Part shown: positions 44,920 through 57,324 of the stretch, piece by piece
Layout: the number at the start of each line of letters is the position of its first letter
Position numbering within the stretch: the first letter of the stretch is position 1
Position numbers and translations under genes: made by a program
Assembly (NCBI GenBank): GCA_035079385.1
Contig: JAVHKY010000082.1
Span: 310,001 to 374,000 of the forward strand
Origin: Aspidiotus rigidus
Taxonomy: Eukaryota; Arthropoda; Insecta; Hemiptera; Diaspididae
DNA length: 64,000 nucleotides
Reading direction: 5' to 3'
Notes under the pieces: model-generated
Databases searched by the model: none
Told to the model about the DNA's origin: nothing
Seen by the model: only the letters and a program-made list of their open reading frames with translations

Positions 44920-46940
44920 GCAGTTTGCGTCCCAAAAACATGAGGGGACGCAATAGATACTTCGTGTTGCGTCCCAAATAAAAAAAGAGATAGTTCTGAT
45001 TGCGTCCCGACTGCATGACGTGTTGCAAGTACAAAGGTAAAAATGGTCGTATCGATAAAAACGAAACTAATATTAAAAAATTGAAGTTTTTTGAACAATC
45101 GCGCTTTTATGAGCTACATTTTCTAAAATTCAAGCATGAGAACTTTTTTTCTGTCTTAAACTAACTGAATGACGGTATGAATAGGATAACGACCTGTGTA
45201 AGTATCTATCGAGAGAATGTTTCATGTAATCTTTGTTATGACTGGAATAATGAATCATCGTAATAATACTAACTGATAAGTGGAAGAAGCATACATTTTA
45301 TCATTTCGAGCTTCGCAGTGTATTGTTGAACGCTGATTATATGCCACTTGTACTCATTTGTTCGTGAAAAGTGTGTCGTGATGGAAATGTACAGCAAGCA
45401 AGGACAGGAACTTCGTGTTGTCGATGGATTCAAATTTGGGTTCCAGAAGTATTTGAAGAATGATGTTGAGAGATGGAAATGTACAAAAAAAAAAACATGT
45501 ACAGCATATTTCAAAATTGACCGCGGGGAAGTTATTGATCCACACCTCCAACACAATCATGAACGTGACGAAGAGCGTCGTTTAATGCGGCAGAAAGTTG
45601 CAAATGCTTGCAAACGAAAGGCGATCGAAGACTTATTTGAGCGACCAGCAAAAATAATACGACGAGTGATGACAACAGATGCGTATGACATACTTACAGA
45701 GGATGATATTGCTCAAATTCGCAAGTCTATTTACTCCGCTAGGAGAAAGGAAAAGCCTCCTCTCCCAAAAACACTTCTTGATGAGCTTCACGAAATATCG
45801 AGCGCAATGGATATCAAAACCGATACTGATGAACATTTTCTTCTTGTGAACGATGATCAGGAACACGTTGTAATGTTTTCAACTGCTAAGAATTTAGAGT
45901 TCCTTTCAAGGTGTCGTACACTTCTCATGGACGGTACGTTCTACTGTTGCCCGTCATTATTTTATCAAGTACCTACAGTATTCATTGTCCATGGTAGGAA
46001 AAGGAATACGTACGTTCCACTTGCTTTCTTCCTTTTACCTGGTAAGACGACAGAATGTTACAAACACGCTCTGTCCAAGTTGAAAACGTATTTACCGTCA
46101 ACTTATGCACCGGTAGAAGTATACGTGGATTACGAACAAGCGATCCACTCAGCGGTAGAAAGTGCTTGGTCATCTTGCGATATTCAAGGATGCCGTTTCC
46201 ACCTCGGGCAAGCATGGCAACGAAAAATTCAAAAATTAGGCTTGGCGAAAACGTACAGAAGCCGATCTGCAGAAGGCTCATATTTACGTTCCTTTTTTGG
46301 CTTAAGTTTTTTAGCTCCTGACGACACACAAGACTTCTTCATTGACGAATTTACTCAAGATGAGCCCGATAACAGTGCTGTGCGAACGTTTTCTGACTAC
46401 ATTTTTGACAATTACATAAGTTCAATTGCACGATTCCCAACCAAACTCTGGGCTCAATACTCCGCATCAGTATGCCGCACAACAAACGCGTGTGAAGCCT
46501 TATACGGGCGGATGAAAGATATGTTCTATCACGCTCACCCGAACATTTATACGTTCATTGACGCGCTCATAGAAGTACAGGGACGAGTTTATATAAAAAT
46601 GAATTCAATAAATTCGACGAAGAAGCTGAAAAGAAGCTCTAAAAAGAAAATTTTATTCGTGACGCCATGGAGAAGTTGGAAAATAATGAAATATCCAGAA
46701 GGGAGTACGTGAAAATTGTATACCGGAAATTCTTACCCCCAGTGGTATAATTGTGACTCATTATTTTTAACCACACCTGCTCTTCTGATGCAGCCAGTCC
46801 TAAGTCTGGTCAAGTGGGAAGGAAAATAACGACGCACAAACTCAATTTTCTAGGGACGCAATCCGAAGTATCTCCATTTTTTTCCGGGACGCAATGTGGG
46901 TAAAATGAAATATTTGGGACGCAATCTGGCTGACTTGTTG
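44920..46940 (+). mobile_element. FLYWCH/MULE transposon with repeated subterminal motif
   Basis: The left end holds TTGCGTCCC at about 44928, 44964 and 45000 plus one GGGGACGCAAT at 44943. The right end holds GGGACGCAAT at about 46854, 46889 and 46917. AGATACTTCG beside one left copy is mirrored as CGAAGTATCT on the right, so the ends are inverted repeats. The outer border near GTCGGCAG / CTGGCTGAC is approximate and no 9-bp duplication was found. The interior is one transposase gene. Confidence 0.65.
45381..46731 (+). pseudogene. FLYWCH + Mutator-like (MULE) transposase, nearly intact
   Basis: ATG at 45381 fits better than the earlier TTG. A FLYWCH finger comes first: GFKFGFQKYL, ERWKC, TCTAYF, HNHERDEE. 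A linker with PPLPKTLLDEL and EHFLLVNDD follows, then the MULE DDE core: first Asp in LLMDGTFYCC (45930), second Asp in VYVDYEQA (46128), GCRFHLGQAWQR, and Glu in TTNACEALYGRM (46494). All three catalytic residues are present. The C-terminus is broken: the frame ends early as KKKILFVTPWRSW, while the next frame continues NFIRDAMEKLENNEISRREY to TAA at 46749-46751. So an indel lies near 46600-46650. Family knowledge: MULE transposases cut at terminal inverted repeats and leave 8-11-bp duplications. No introns are needed. Confidence 0.85.
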
Positions 46941-48311
46941 GTACTTTTTTGACAATTGATTAATTTCGGTGTTCGAATCGCGCTATTTTTGAGACGTCTG
47001 CTAGTCGCGGCCAGAGACCTGTGCTCGCTTTGTAAATCCCGTACACCGTACCTCTTTTACTGAAATGACTTATTAAACTAGTCAATCTCGCTTTCTGTTA
47101 TCACAGCAAAACATTCAAATACAGAAGATTTCAGCGTTTGCACTATGGACTCTGATGGCGAAGGACGTCTCTGAACCCCTCTTCACGGTCCAAATGACTG
47201 TGTTTCTTGATTCTTACTATCGTTCCTATATCTACGCAGTCTGCTCAGAATTCATCGCTCATTTTTGGACAAGCTCAGGCACTGGACTGCGCGTTACGAT
47301 AACACGCATTATAACCAGTCATTGAGTGAGATAAGTGGGTGTATTGTGAGAGTGGAAAAGCGCGTGTTGCTGTACGCGTGTACGTGTGTACGTGAAAGAG
47401 AAAATAGGTATAATATATAATGTGTACGCCTATAAATATACACACACACACACACATTATATATATATATATATGAGAAAAAAAAAAAAAAAAATTATTG
47501 TATAGGTAAATAAAAACATCTTTTTGTAAGAAACTAATAAGAGTGATGAATGGTCTTCGTTGAATACGATAAATAATCCTAGTCGCACATTTGAATAAGA
47601 ACTGTTCTTACGTATTTTGAAAGATATTATAACATAAAAATCTATAAACACTCGTTCCACGTACGCGCTCCAAGTTTAATATGGTTATACCTAGCCTCTC
47701 CGCATAAAACACACCACCAACTGTTAGTGCTGTTAAAACAAACACGACAAAACGATAATTTAAAGTAGAAACGCGCGCGGAGACAACGACTTGGGAAACT
47801 GCCGGCCATCCAGAGATATTTATCGAGTTAACGAGCGATAACATCCATCCCTATAGTCTGGCTCAGCTTTTAAACGCAGCTTGCTGTAGGCGTAAAGATT
47901 GTATAACTCTACCGATTTCCCTCTTCCTTCTTCTTTTTCCATCACGGCCTCTTCTCATCCTTTCTCCTTTTTTCACCAGTTACCATTCATAATTTAGTTT
48001 AGAGTAAGGTAGCTACAGACACGACTCGACCGTATAAACCAAGAAGGTGCACGTACAGTATTTTTCCTATACGTATTCATCTTGTACTTTTATGCAGTAC
48101 ATTTTCAGAGAATATTAACGCATTATCGTTTAAGGAGGGAAACGATATAGTATGGGTACATAATGCAAGGCGGAAGGTACATCATCATGGATACGTGCAC
48201 TGCAGCATCCAACACTACTACATAATATTTAGATGGTGATCCTCGCTAATATACCGCACTCAGTTTATAAGTACAAAACTTAGATTTTACGTCTATATGT
48301 ACAAGTAGGTA
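46941..48311. other. Spacer with AC/AT microsatellite
   Basis: (AC)n then (AT)n at about 47441-47475 followed by poly-A to 47494. No gene was recognised. Confidence 0.45.
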
Positions 48312-49446
48312 CTAGCGGTTGGCGTGGCGGAGCGTCTGTCTGACCGCCAGCCATCCATGTGTTGAGTACATCGTAGAAATTTGCATTTTAAAGGTATTTT
48401 GCCTTTCACAGGGTCGTTTTACTAACCTTTTACATTTTTCAAAAATTTAATCTTGTTGACAATAGGTATTTCAGTTTTACCAATAACATGCAGGTTGAAG
48501 ACGAACGGGAGCGTGGATACACGCGCGATATAAATTAAACCAAGTTACGCAAAATATAAAAACCAATAATAATAAAATCTAATATAAGTAAAAATCAATT
48601 TTCACCGAACACCAATTCATAGAAGAGCTAACTGTACACGTGCAAACTGCAGTAATGCAACAAGAAACATACTAGCCTAATTCATCGATATTTTGGCAGT
48701 CGCAATAATTAATGAAATGGATGGACAGTAGAGGTAGAAAGCCAGCCATACCATTAACGCATTACGTCAGTTTGTCTTTTCTTTAGGGTAGTTTCAACAT
48801 TTAAAAACGATATTTACCTGACACACAATAACTTGTGTCGCAAAAGAAGAGAGAATTTTCAAGTAATTACATAATAGGTATTTCAAATTAACTTTTTTTG
48901 AAATCTAGAAATGAATTCGTTCGAAATAAGGAATTTACAGGGGTTACAATTTTTATTCAATTTTAACTTTTCCCAAAGATACATTGTACAACTTGAATAA
49001 TCTTTCTGAATTCATCGAGAGCAGCCGGTTAAATTATTATTTTTCTGTGTGAACAAAATGACGTTGAATAAGCACCCGCTCAAGCCAAAATACAAATAGG
49101 CTACAATTTTTTGTTCTCTTCAATTTTTCATGAAAATGAGTAGCCTAGAACTTGAGTTATATCACAATAACTTAATTTTCAGAACCGCGACGCTCAACGC
49201 GTTTGAATGTTTACAGCAACGCCTACAGTGAAAAGCAGTTTTACTAGCTTGTTTTTTCCCTAAATTTTTCGCCCACTACTTCACCCTGAGAGAGTTGCAA
49301 TGTCAAAATTTATTTAAAACCCTCACTCGAATAAGATGAAATTTTTCAAAAAATATATTTCAAGTCAGTAAGTGAAAGCGTTCAAATTATATACCTACAT
49401 ACCTACAATTATACATACACACAGGAGACATTCCACTTTATACTGC
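48312..49446 (-). mobile_element. Helitron/Helentron-like family A, longest clean copy (A5)
   Basis: On the minus strand it starts TGCAGTATAAAGTGGAATGT and includes CTCAGGGTGAAGTAGTGGGC-like and GAGCGTCGCGGTTCTGAAAA sequence shared with A3. It ends in TGGCGGTCAGAC...CTCCGCCA, then CCAACCGCTAG before T (48312-48315). It is 1.13 kb with no coding capacity. The neighbour on the right, from 49447, shows no family sequence. Confidence 0.6.
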
Positions 49447-49855
49447 ATTATGCTGCTGACAATGCTTCACTTTTACCGCAATAATACCGTATTTATTGTG
49501 TAGAGGTTGAAGACGAAAGAGAGTGTATATACACGCAATACAGATTACTATTTTACGCAAGAAATAAAAATCAGTGATTATTATATTCAAATATGGGTAA
49601 AAACTGATTTGCACCTGAATACCATACGGATACCAATTCACAACTTGATACGCAAAAATTGCATTGCAGGAAAAACAATCCAATTTCCCTACCAATCTGC
49701 TGCCTACCATGTAAATGTGTGTGGTTTACCGACAAAATTATTAAGAAATGATTTTATTTAAACGAGTGATAGCCACAGAAACTCTGTTTTGTTCAAATAT
49801 TGAGCCACAGAAATTGTGTTTTGTTGAAATAGTAAAAAAATAAACGAATTATCAT

Positions 49856-50190
49856 TCATCGGTGAACCGAACGAACATCTTTTAGAAAAGCTATAAATAA
49901 ATCACTCTCATTTTTTCGAAGCATTTTCCAAGAAACGTGGTCGAGGTGCGACTGGAAATGTTGAGGGAGCACGCCCCGCTTTTTCTTCAGGAGCCGAATT
50001 TTAGCTTCTACCCACGACCGCTCGACACTCTGGGTGTGTGTCCCACTCGCCGGATCCACGAAATTCTCCTCATGCTTGACAGTATCGTGTTCAAATCCAA
50101 GCGACGTGAGGCATCGGTACGCAGGCCATCCATCTGAGTGCACTACAGGGCCAGATACGCATTCACGTTGGATGATGGGGATTGGTGTTG
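49856..50190 (-). pseudogene. Merlin / ISXO2-like transposase, C-terminal half
   Basis: The frame reads HSDGWPAYRCLTSLGF, then HEENFVDPASGTHTQSVE and RSWVEAKIRLLKKKRG, followed by HLDHVSWKMLRK. SDGW carries the second catalytic Asp, and THTQSVERSW the Glu of the IS1595/ISXO2 DDE fold used by Merlin transposons. Upstream a few more codons fit (PVVHSDGW preceded by IIQRECVSG), then TGA interrupts. The N-terminal half with the first Asp is missing. Three direct repeats lie just beyond it at 50231-50321. It is a relic. Confidence 0.8.
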
Positions 50191-50230
50191 CTCTATCATT
50201 TATTCACACGGAATTAATCGCTTCGTTTGG

Positions 50231-50321
50231 GTAGGCCGCATACTAGACAGTAAGTTCCATAGTAGACCGCATACAAGATGCAAAAATTTCCTTTAAAACT
50301 AGGTAGACCGCATACAAGACC
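50231..50321 (+). repeat. Three direct copies of a 17-bp motif
   Basis: GTAGRCCGCATACWAGA occurs at 50231, 50262 and 50303 (spacing 31 and 41 bp), right next to the Merlin-like fragment. They may be part of that element's subterminal region. Confidence 0.7.
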
Positions 50322-50339
50322 GGTACCCTTAAATACTTA

Positions 50340-51423
50340 ACACTGTCCAACAATGTTTTGGGAACATTGAAAACAAAAGTTGATTCCAAAGTAGATTTTC
50401 GCGATAAAAACGATTCCGTTGCCCATTTTTTGCTAGCACGTCTCAATTTTCCTCAATTCTGAGTTAAAGTTGCGGAAAATTTTTTCATTTTGTATATACT
50501 ACATTCACATTCAATTTCTTAACAGGGAACTTGTTTTATGGGGGACTTTTTGAGAAATTTGCCATGCGCCATCCGCCGTCCAACGAAAAACTTGGAAAAA
50601 TTTCGACTCTCGAGCCATATATGATAGGAGGGGGACTTGGAAAAGTTTCAACTCTCGAGCTATCATATATAGCTGGAGATTCGAGAAAAATTTAGACTCT
50701 CAAACTATATTATACTAGGCTTATAGTAGGTCTAGGCCTTCTTTATACTAGCTTCATCTAGGTCTAGGCTTCCTTGAATGTTCAATACCAAATCCCATTT
50801 GACTCATAAAACAGTTCCCTGCGTTCCGTCGTTTTTAATATATTTGTCTCACTATTCTTGCACTTCAGCGTATGTTGTACATTTCTTCTACCTTTAATGA
50901 GGCGTGGTGACTTCTACTGATTTTTACCTGGAGTCACGTTTGCGAACAGTGTATGTTCAACCTGATAGTTCTTATAAAAAAACACTTACTGTATCTTCTC
51001 CACTCTCTCTGAATAAATAAAAGTCTATACGGAGTCACCCTACCTACACCCTATACCTTATACTAGCTCTGTCGTCCTAAAAAAAAAAAAAAAAAAAAAC
51101 ACTCCATACGGATACATTACTGCGTATTTTTCGTATCGTTTGTATCAATACGTGTTTCTGTGTATTCGTGATTTAAGTCCACGTATCCGTTCTGTCAAAT
51201 ATTTAATGTTGTTCTTTAATCGACGTAGTCCTCATCTTAGGTGAGTTATTGGATGCTGGTCATCGAATGCCCACTGAGCATAACCTTCTAATTCTAGATT
51301 ACTTCGAAATAGTTTAATTGTACGAGATACTCTTACACCGATTATTACGAATATCCTGTACGAAAGACGATCAACCTAATTCTACTTCAATACTTGAAAT
51401 CTTCACAATGTATCTCTTTGAAG
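50340..51423. other. Spacer with loose internal repeats
   Basis: Between 50585 and 50705 the words ACTTGGAAAA and GACTCTCGAGC recur two or three times. A poly-A lies at 51080-51098. No gene was seen. Confidence 0.45.
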
Positions 51424-51640
51424 AACACGTCATTTGTGGGTTGATACGGCCTCCGAGCTTCGGGGTATTTCATGGCCTCAGAGACGAGCTTTATCTTCGA
51501 ATACTTACGGTGACCGCTGAGTCTTCCTCTTGCTTGCAGGAACACGTCATTTGTGAGTTGATTTCGGAGGCCCCTGAGCTTTAGAGACGCGCCTCGTCTG
51601 CGACTTCTTGCTGTGACCTCTGAGTCTTGCGAGCCTCTTT
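51424..51640 (+). repeat. Two direct units of about 116 bp
   Basis: GAACACGTCATTTGTGRGTT starts at 51424 and again at 51540, each followed by a GAGCTT word and a GTGACC...TGAGTCTT word. Confidence 0.65.
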
Positions 51641-52600
51641 CTCTTTCTATATTTCTCTTCTCTCTTACTCGTTTGTCTCACTATATAGTTGTAGGTAGTG
51701 TCGATCTAATTAGACCAATTAAGGAGGGAATGCTCACACGTGATTTTATTACTTCGAAGGTCGTTCGAGAATATTCACAGCTGATGAGATGCCGTTCGTT
51801 ACCTTCACCCCATCGTTCTCATAAGATCGCTCGCCTTAATCTGACAAACATTTATTTAAATAACTTAATTATCGAATATGATAAAATATTATCTACTGCC
51901 TTTTGAATTTCCTATATTCGAACACTCTTTCTTCGTATTCGTATTCTACACGAAAGGAGAAAAATACTTCGTGCATATTTTTAGTGGTACTACAAAGATG
52001 TGAAAAATGCCAACATTTACCAACTTCAACGGGGAAAATAAAAGCTCAGATTCAAAATTAGAACCTTCCTTCAACGCAGTGACGTGCTCCATACCTAGGA
52101 GATCGTATCAGAAAGAAATTGAGTCAATCCAAATAGTAGGGTGGGTTTTATTCAAGTTTTTGAAAATCAATTATTCAAATTTTCAATTCTCGTTTCTAAT
52201 TATTCCCCTAAGATCCAAAATTCATTATTTCTGCTATTCGAGTACCAACACACGTCTACAAGATGGAAAAAAATGATTAGAATAAAAATAACCATCTAGT
52301 ATTAATTTTACAAGGTTAAGATTAAACAATAATAGGTACTTATCGAAAGAATAGTAGGTAACAAGCACCCATTCGGCTGGAATAGGTTCAAGCTCTAATA
52401 TTGTCAATTTCTGCACTGCCAAATTCGTCTTTGGACCGGCTATAGTGTCGCAAGTGTCGTTCCTAAAACCGATGATCCTCGAGAATACGCCGATCATCCT
52501 GAACTGTGTATAATTGCAATTCTTTATAATATCAATATTGTTATTTATGAAAGGCTTACAGATGACGAACGGTCATTACTTACAATTGACGAAAGTAGAG
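51641..52600. other. Non-coding spacer
   Basis: No coding motif, repeat pair or RNA gene recognised. Confidence 0.4.
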
Positions 52601-52604
52601 AATT

Positions 52605-54605
52605 GTCAATTATAAAACGTCATTGCAAAGTATGAAATTATTCTACGTAAACGGCAATCATTTTTATGCCATTAATTGAAGAACATAGGGACCTAAATGA
52701 ATCTGCCATTCTAGGAAAGCGTAGTCGTATGGATAACTACCTATGACAATGACGGTAATTATGGAAAACGTGTGACGGATGTAAATATTGCCCTTGATGA
52801 CGAATACGATAGAGAGTTAGAAATGGAAACTGCCATGAAAAAAATTCAGCTGTTAAATCTGCACCAGTTGTACAACGAATTATGAAATAAAGCGTATGAA
52901 ATTTATATTCTCGTTTTCTTTCGTATCCTTCGAGCATAAATAGAATAGTTGCTCTATATTTTCCAACAAAAACGTTTGCAAGAAGAATATGAAGTTACGA
53001 TGATTGGAGTATAATTATAGTCAACTTTTGCAACTTTGGGGTACTTCCCTTTCATACAACATTTAGTGAAGAGTGGATCACTTCTCTTAGTCTGTGCGCT
53101 GCGTTCACTTTCAAAATATAGAGCCTTACATAATGTAGGTACATTCTGATTTCATATTACCTAAAAAATGTTCTCTTCTACTGTTCTCAAAATATTGTCT
53201 TCTTCCAATGCATAATTATGTTGGTATCTCCATCGGTGGTATCATTTTGAGCGTACGAATGATCATTGTTAAAACCAATATATGAAACAGAAATCATCCG
53301 TTTCCGTTACTTGTGAAATAATACTTCCTGTAGCGTATGAATGATCTGTGTTTACTCGATGTACAGACGTTCAGATGTATCCACCGTCACACGTTTTCCA
53401 TAATTACCGTTGTCGAAAAAGATGATCCTTCTGGACCCTTTTCGACCTCACACTGTGACGAACCTTACGCCCTAATTGTAGGACTACACCGCTCTACCAA
53501 TGAGGGGCGTAACCCCACTCCTCTGACTCGCGCCAAATTTCTCCTTCATAAGGATTGAGGGATCTACCGTTAAAGATACCCTTCATACCGATTAAAGATT
53601 TTGTGGTATACGTTTTGTCTTTCTCGCCATTATCATTTCGGCTTTCTCTCTATTATCGTTATACTGTTGATCTACTCGCTATTAACGTCGCCGTTGTGCC
53701 GTGACCCCGCGTCTCTTTAACCGTACTAGTTGTGAAATCGTTTGCGTCAGTCTATCGACTACTTTTCGTATTTTCCGAATTTATTTGCGCGATATTCGCG
53801 ATGCATCCAGAAGAAATGGATCTGGTCAGTGATATATTATTACGCTCTTTTGAGAACCGTTTTCTCTCATGTGCTCTGGTCAACCGTTCACCAAATACTC
53901 TTGTATATCGATCGATCTTCTCACCGATCTTCTCACCGTTGAGAACCGGGGAACCGAGATCCCCAACCCCGGCACCTCAAAGGTTTTATTAGATCTCACC
54001 GTTGAGACATTTGTGTCTATATTTTTGTATACCTGACGTCTAAGACTGACGGCTTGTTATTTTATACCGTCAGGTGCGAAATGAAATCCAACTCCAAGGT
54101 TTAGGAGAAGAAGAAGAAGAAATTGAAGAATTTAATTTGTACGAATGTAGTGTCTATTATGGAAATATATATGATGTTGTACATATTGTATAAACCTATG
54201 TTTCCTTTAGCACACCTTTTCTATCTTCCACTGCGCCTACTGGTTTGAGTTCGTAATTCAATCCAGCCCCAATCTCCGTGAGATTTATACAAATTTTAAA
54301 GGTTGAAATAAAATTACCGCCCATAACGCGGCCGTGACGAACTCTGCTGATTCTACACATGTGACCTGATTTCAAGAAAGGGACCGGAGCGTCCATATAT
54401 CAATCTGGAGATATGGGTCTTCCTTCGTCTTCAGGCAGACTCTTATCTCCGGATTAATACGAGTGGACGCTCACGTACGACTACGCTTTCCTAGAATGGC
54501 AGATTCATTTAGGTCCCTACGTTCCTCAATTAACGGCATATATAATGATTGCCATTTACGTAGAATAATTTCATACTTTGCGATACTTTCGAAAAGTTGA
54601 TAATA
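52605..54605. mobile_element. 2-kb segment with inverted ends of unknown class
   Basis: 52605-52735 is the reverse complement of about 54478-54603 (for example CATTCTAGGAAAGCGTAGTC). A second inverted pair is present inside: ACGGTAATTATGGAAAACGT at 52751 against the complement near 53395. A 42-codon plus-strand frame at 52740-52885 (DDEYDRELEMETAMKK) is open but unrecognised. No transposase was found. Confidence 0.45.
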
Positions 54606-54947
54606 CCACATCGCAAATAAATTGCAAATCGATCTCCAAACATTACTCGATATCGGATCATAATTATCGCAAATCAAAACAAAGTTAACGAGCTCGAACC
54701 CAAAAAGCAGAAATGACTACCAACTCGTTTACATTCCGATAACACAATAATAACTATTACCTACTGCTCAGTCGCTCACACATCACGCACTCTTCTTGAT
54801 CACCAGGTCATGAAAAGTACTTAAAAACGTGAGTTCTTACAAAACTCACGCAGACGAAAACTACAAAAAACAAGCGGCCCGCGACAGGCCGGAAGAGGTT
54901 CATGCATTTTGTTGATTGAATTATTTTTTTGCGTTCTTGTTAGTGCC

Positions 54948-55320
54948 ATACTAAATTGAATTGACGTACATCAAAACTTACGATCAGGCAAACTGTCTCT
55001 TTTGGACAATGAAGGAAGACTATTTCTCTCTGATTGTTATTAATTATTATTATATGAATTGACCTACGTCAATAAACCTTTGTACTACAGGGATGTCCAC
55101 ATAATTTCTACTCTTAGAACAACTGAACAGTCACTTGCTTGTGTCCGTTTATGAATAAGCATTGTACCGTGTGAATAAATAAAACAAATTTCAGCTTGTT
55201 TCCCAAAATTATGTGGCTTTGGCTTCAGACGTTCAGCTTTCAGCTAACTTATCAACTCTGCTTGATAATAATAGGGTATGTGATACGGAAGTACGCAATT
55301 CACGAGAATAATGTACCAGC
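54948..55320 (-). repeat. Dispersed repeat, partner at 14.1 kb
   Basis: Reverse-complement copy of 14058-14400. Confidence 0.65.
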
Positions 55321-55560
55321 ATAACTTTTGATGAATGTTCCTGCTTCAGTACGAGGATCATGAAGAGATGAACGAGGAGTTCTATTTTCACTAGGAGCAA
55401 AACTAATACCTTTGTTAAACAACAATACAGTTTTATCATCACGACACTTATCTACGTTATCCTGTTTTTCCATAAATTTCCCATCACTATCATTACTATC
55501 TACACCTGAACTTGAAATTTCATCTCTTTCATTGCTACTATTAGTTGACCTACCACACAT
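55300..55560 (-). other. Unrecognised open frame
   Basis: An 87-codon minus-strand frame rich in Ser, Asp and Asn at its start (STNSSNERDEISSSG), ending in a dispersed repeat. I know of no matching family, and it may be a chance frame or the acidic part of an element protein. Confidence 0.25.
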
Positions 55561-55572
55561 TGTAGTAGGGCC

Positions 55573-55991
55573 CTGATATTTGTGATAATATTGTGTCTAA
55601 TTGTAGTAAAGCTGATAGAACTAGCGAACGAAAACGGCGTAATTATTTAAAGAACAGAGCGAATACGTTATGAGATATAACGTTGCGAAAGAATCCTTAG
55701 TCGATTTTCACTAGGTACCGATAATATTCCGCATTTTTGATAGAAATACAGTCACGATCAACTCTTCTTCCTTCCGATGAATCATTTCATCTACTCACGG
55801 ATGGGGACATCGCACATTGTATGGTATACCTAATTTTACGTTTTTTCGGTTTCACGGTTCATCTCATAACGTATTCACTATACGCCGTTTTAAACATAAT
55901 TCCTCTCTGTTCTTCAAATAATTACGCCGTTTTAGTTCGCTAGTTCTATCAGCTTTACTACAATTAGACACAATATTATCACAAATATCAG
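55573..55991. repeat. Inverted repeat with about 115-bp arms
   Basis: The left arm 55573-55680 (TGATATTTGTGATAATATTG, GAACTAGCGAACG) pairs with 55861-55991. The loop is about 180 bp. The arms are imperfect. Confidence 0.65.
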
Positions 55992-56514
55992 GTTCACAAT
56001 TCATCTATTCAATCCTATTTTCGCATACACCTTTATTAACATTCTTATTTACTGGATTCAAATTTCTATTTTCATCTCGTTTATCATTAACTCCTTTATC
56101 GTTTATTCCTAATAAGACGACGTCAGCAGACTGCAGCTACTGGATCACGGAAGGACAATGTGACATGAGATGACGAACACGCGAACAATTACGTGTGCGG
56201 AAATACACACTTACACACTTCACGAGAATAATGATCACAAAACTTGAAAGCGAAAGAAAAAACGGCCACCAACCTCGTTCACATTCCAACGCAAAAACAA
56301 CTTTTCTCGTTTTCTCGTTGCGGTAAAACAATCGAGTATATCGTGAGTACATTGTACATCAAACATCGAAATCGAAAGGTCGGCGAACAACATTGTGAGA
56401 CTGAAAAAAAAACAAAGCGATTGCAAGTGGTTCATGCCTTGTAGAACGAGCATGAACCTAAAAACAAGCGATTGCAACTGGTTCCCTGAACCCAATAAAA
56501 CGATAAACGTCGCG
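55992..56514. other. Non-coding spacer
   Basis: GCATGAACC/GGTTCATGC words recur at 56430-56456 and echo 14398 and 54898. Nothing else was seen. Confidence 0.4.
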
Positions 56515-56772
56515 TCGCACTGAGGAAAAAAAAAATAGTTTGAATGACTAGATACTGATTATAGTTCTGGTGCTCTGCTCTGCAAAAAATGGTCAAATTG
56601 ACTACAAAAAATAGTTCAACTTACGATAAAAAGTTTTGAATATTAATAAAATTTATTCATCTTCACTATCTTTTATAGTCAATTTGACCATATTTTGCAG
56701 AGCAGAGCAGAGCAGAGCACCAGAACTTTAATCAGTAGTCATTCTAACTATTTTCTTTTTTTCTCAGTGCGA
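56515..56772. mobile_element. 258-bp foldback MITE
   Basis: The terminal repeats TCGCACTGAG / CTCAGTGCGA continue into arms of about 100 bp (AGTTCTGGTGCTCTGCTCTG on the left). The right arm has gained two extra AGAGC units. No clear target duplication was found. Confidence 0.75.
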
Positions 56773-56899
56773 AAGAAACAAACTTTGTCAGTAGGTGTGC
56801 GGATACAACGCAATGTTGTCGTTGTCGTTGATATGTTGACAAACCACACTGCCTCTGTGCACTGCTGAGTAGGGAAACACCACGCCATGCCATCGCCAG

Positions 56900-57324
56900 T
56901 GCGGCCACTTTGGAACGCTCAAATAAGTATTCAAGCACGAGTTATTACTGTTCGTTTTCTGCAGAACATCTTTTCAAAAACTTGTAATTTCTCTGTAAGC
57001 ACTCATCCGATTAAATTAAGATTTTTTATTTTCATTGAAGAGGGTTTAATTTTCCATTGGTGTATATTACTTCAATAATTTCTCTTTAGAACGCAGCAAA
57101 ATAATTGATTGAAGTTGTCAATTTTACAGCATTTTTGAACACTTCAACTGCGAGTGGTGGCCAAATAATTACGTTTGTTTTTGCGTTAATATTACATCGC
57201 GGTGTAAATTCTTGTGTGAAATAACAATATTATATTTATACACTGTGCGATTGTGACAAATTCTCGCGGCTTGTAATCGCAAAAATAAAACTGCTGAGGC
57301 AGTAGGCCTTGTGTCGTATGTTAT
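56900..57324 (+). other. Probable 5' UTR of the Jockey-type LINE
   Basis: A non-coding stretch before ORF1. The 5' border is not visible: no target duplication matching the sequence behind the poly-A was found. An internal promoter would be expected for this family but cannot be pinned down. Confidence 0.4.

Noticed and set aside
45269..46329. Minus-strand frames over 45.3-46.3 kb
   Set aside because: They are shadows of the MULE transposase on the plus strand.
53440..53580. Possible tRNA or 5S-like sequence in a GC-richer stretch
   Set aside because: No internal promoter boxes or cloverleaf could be arranged.
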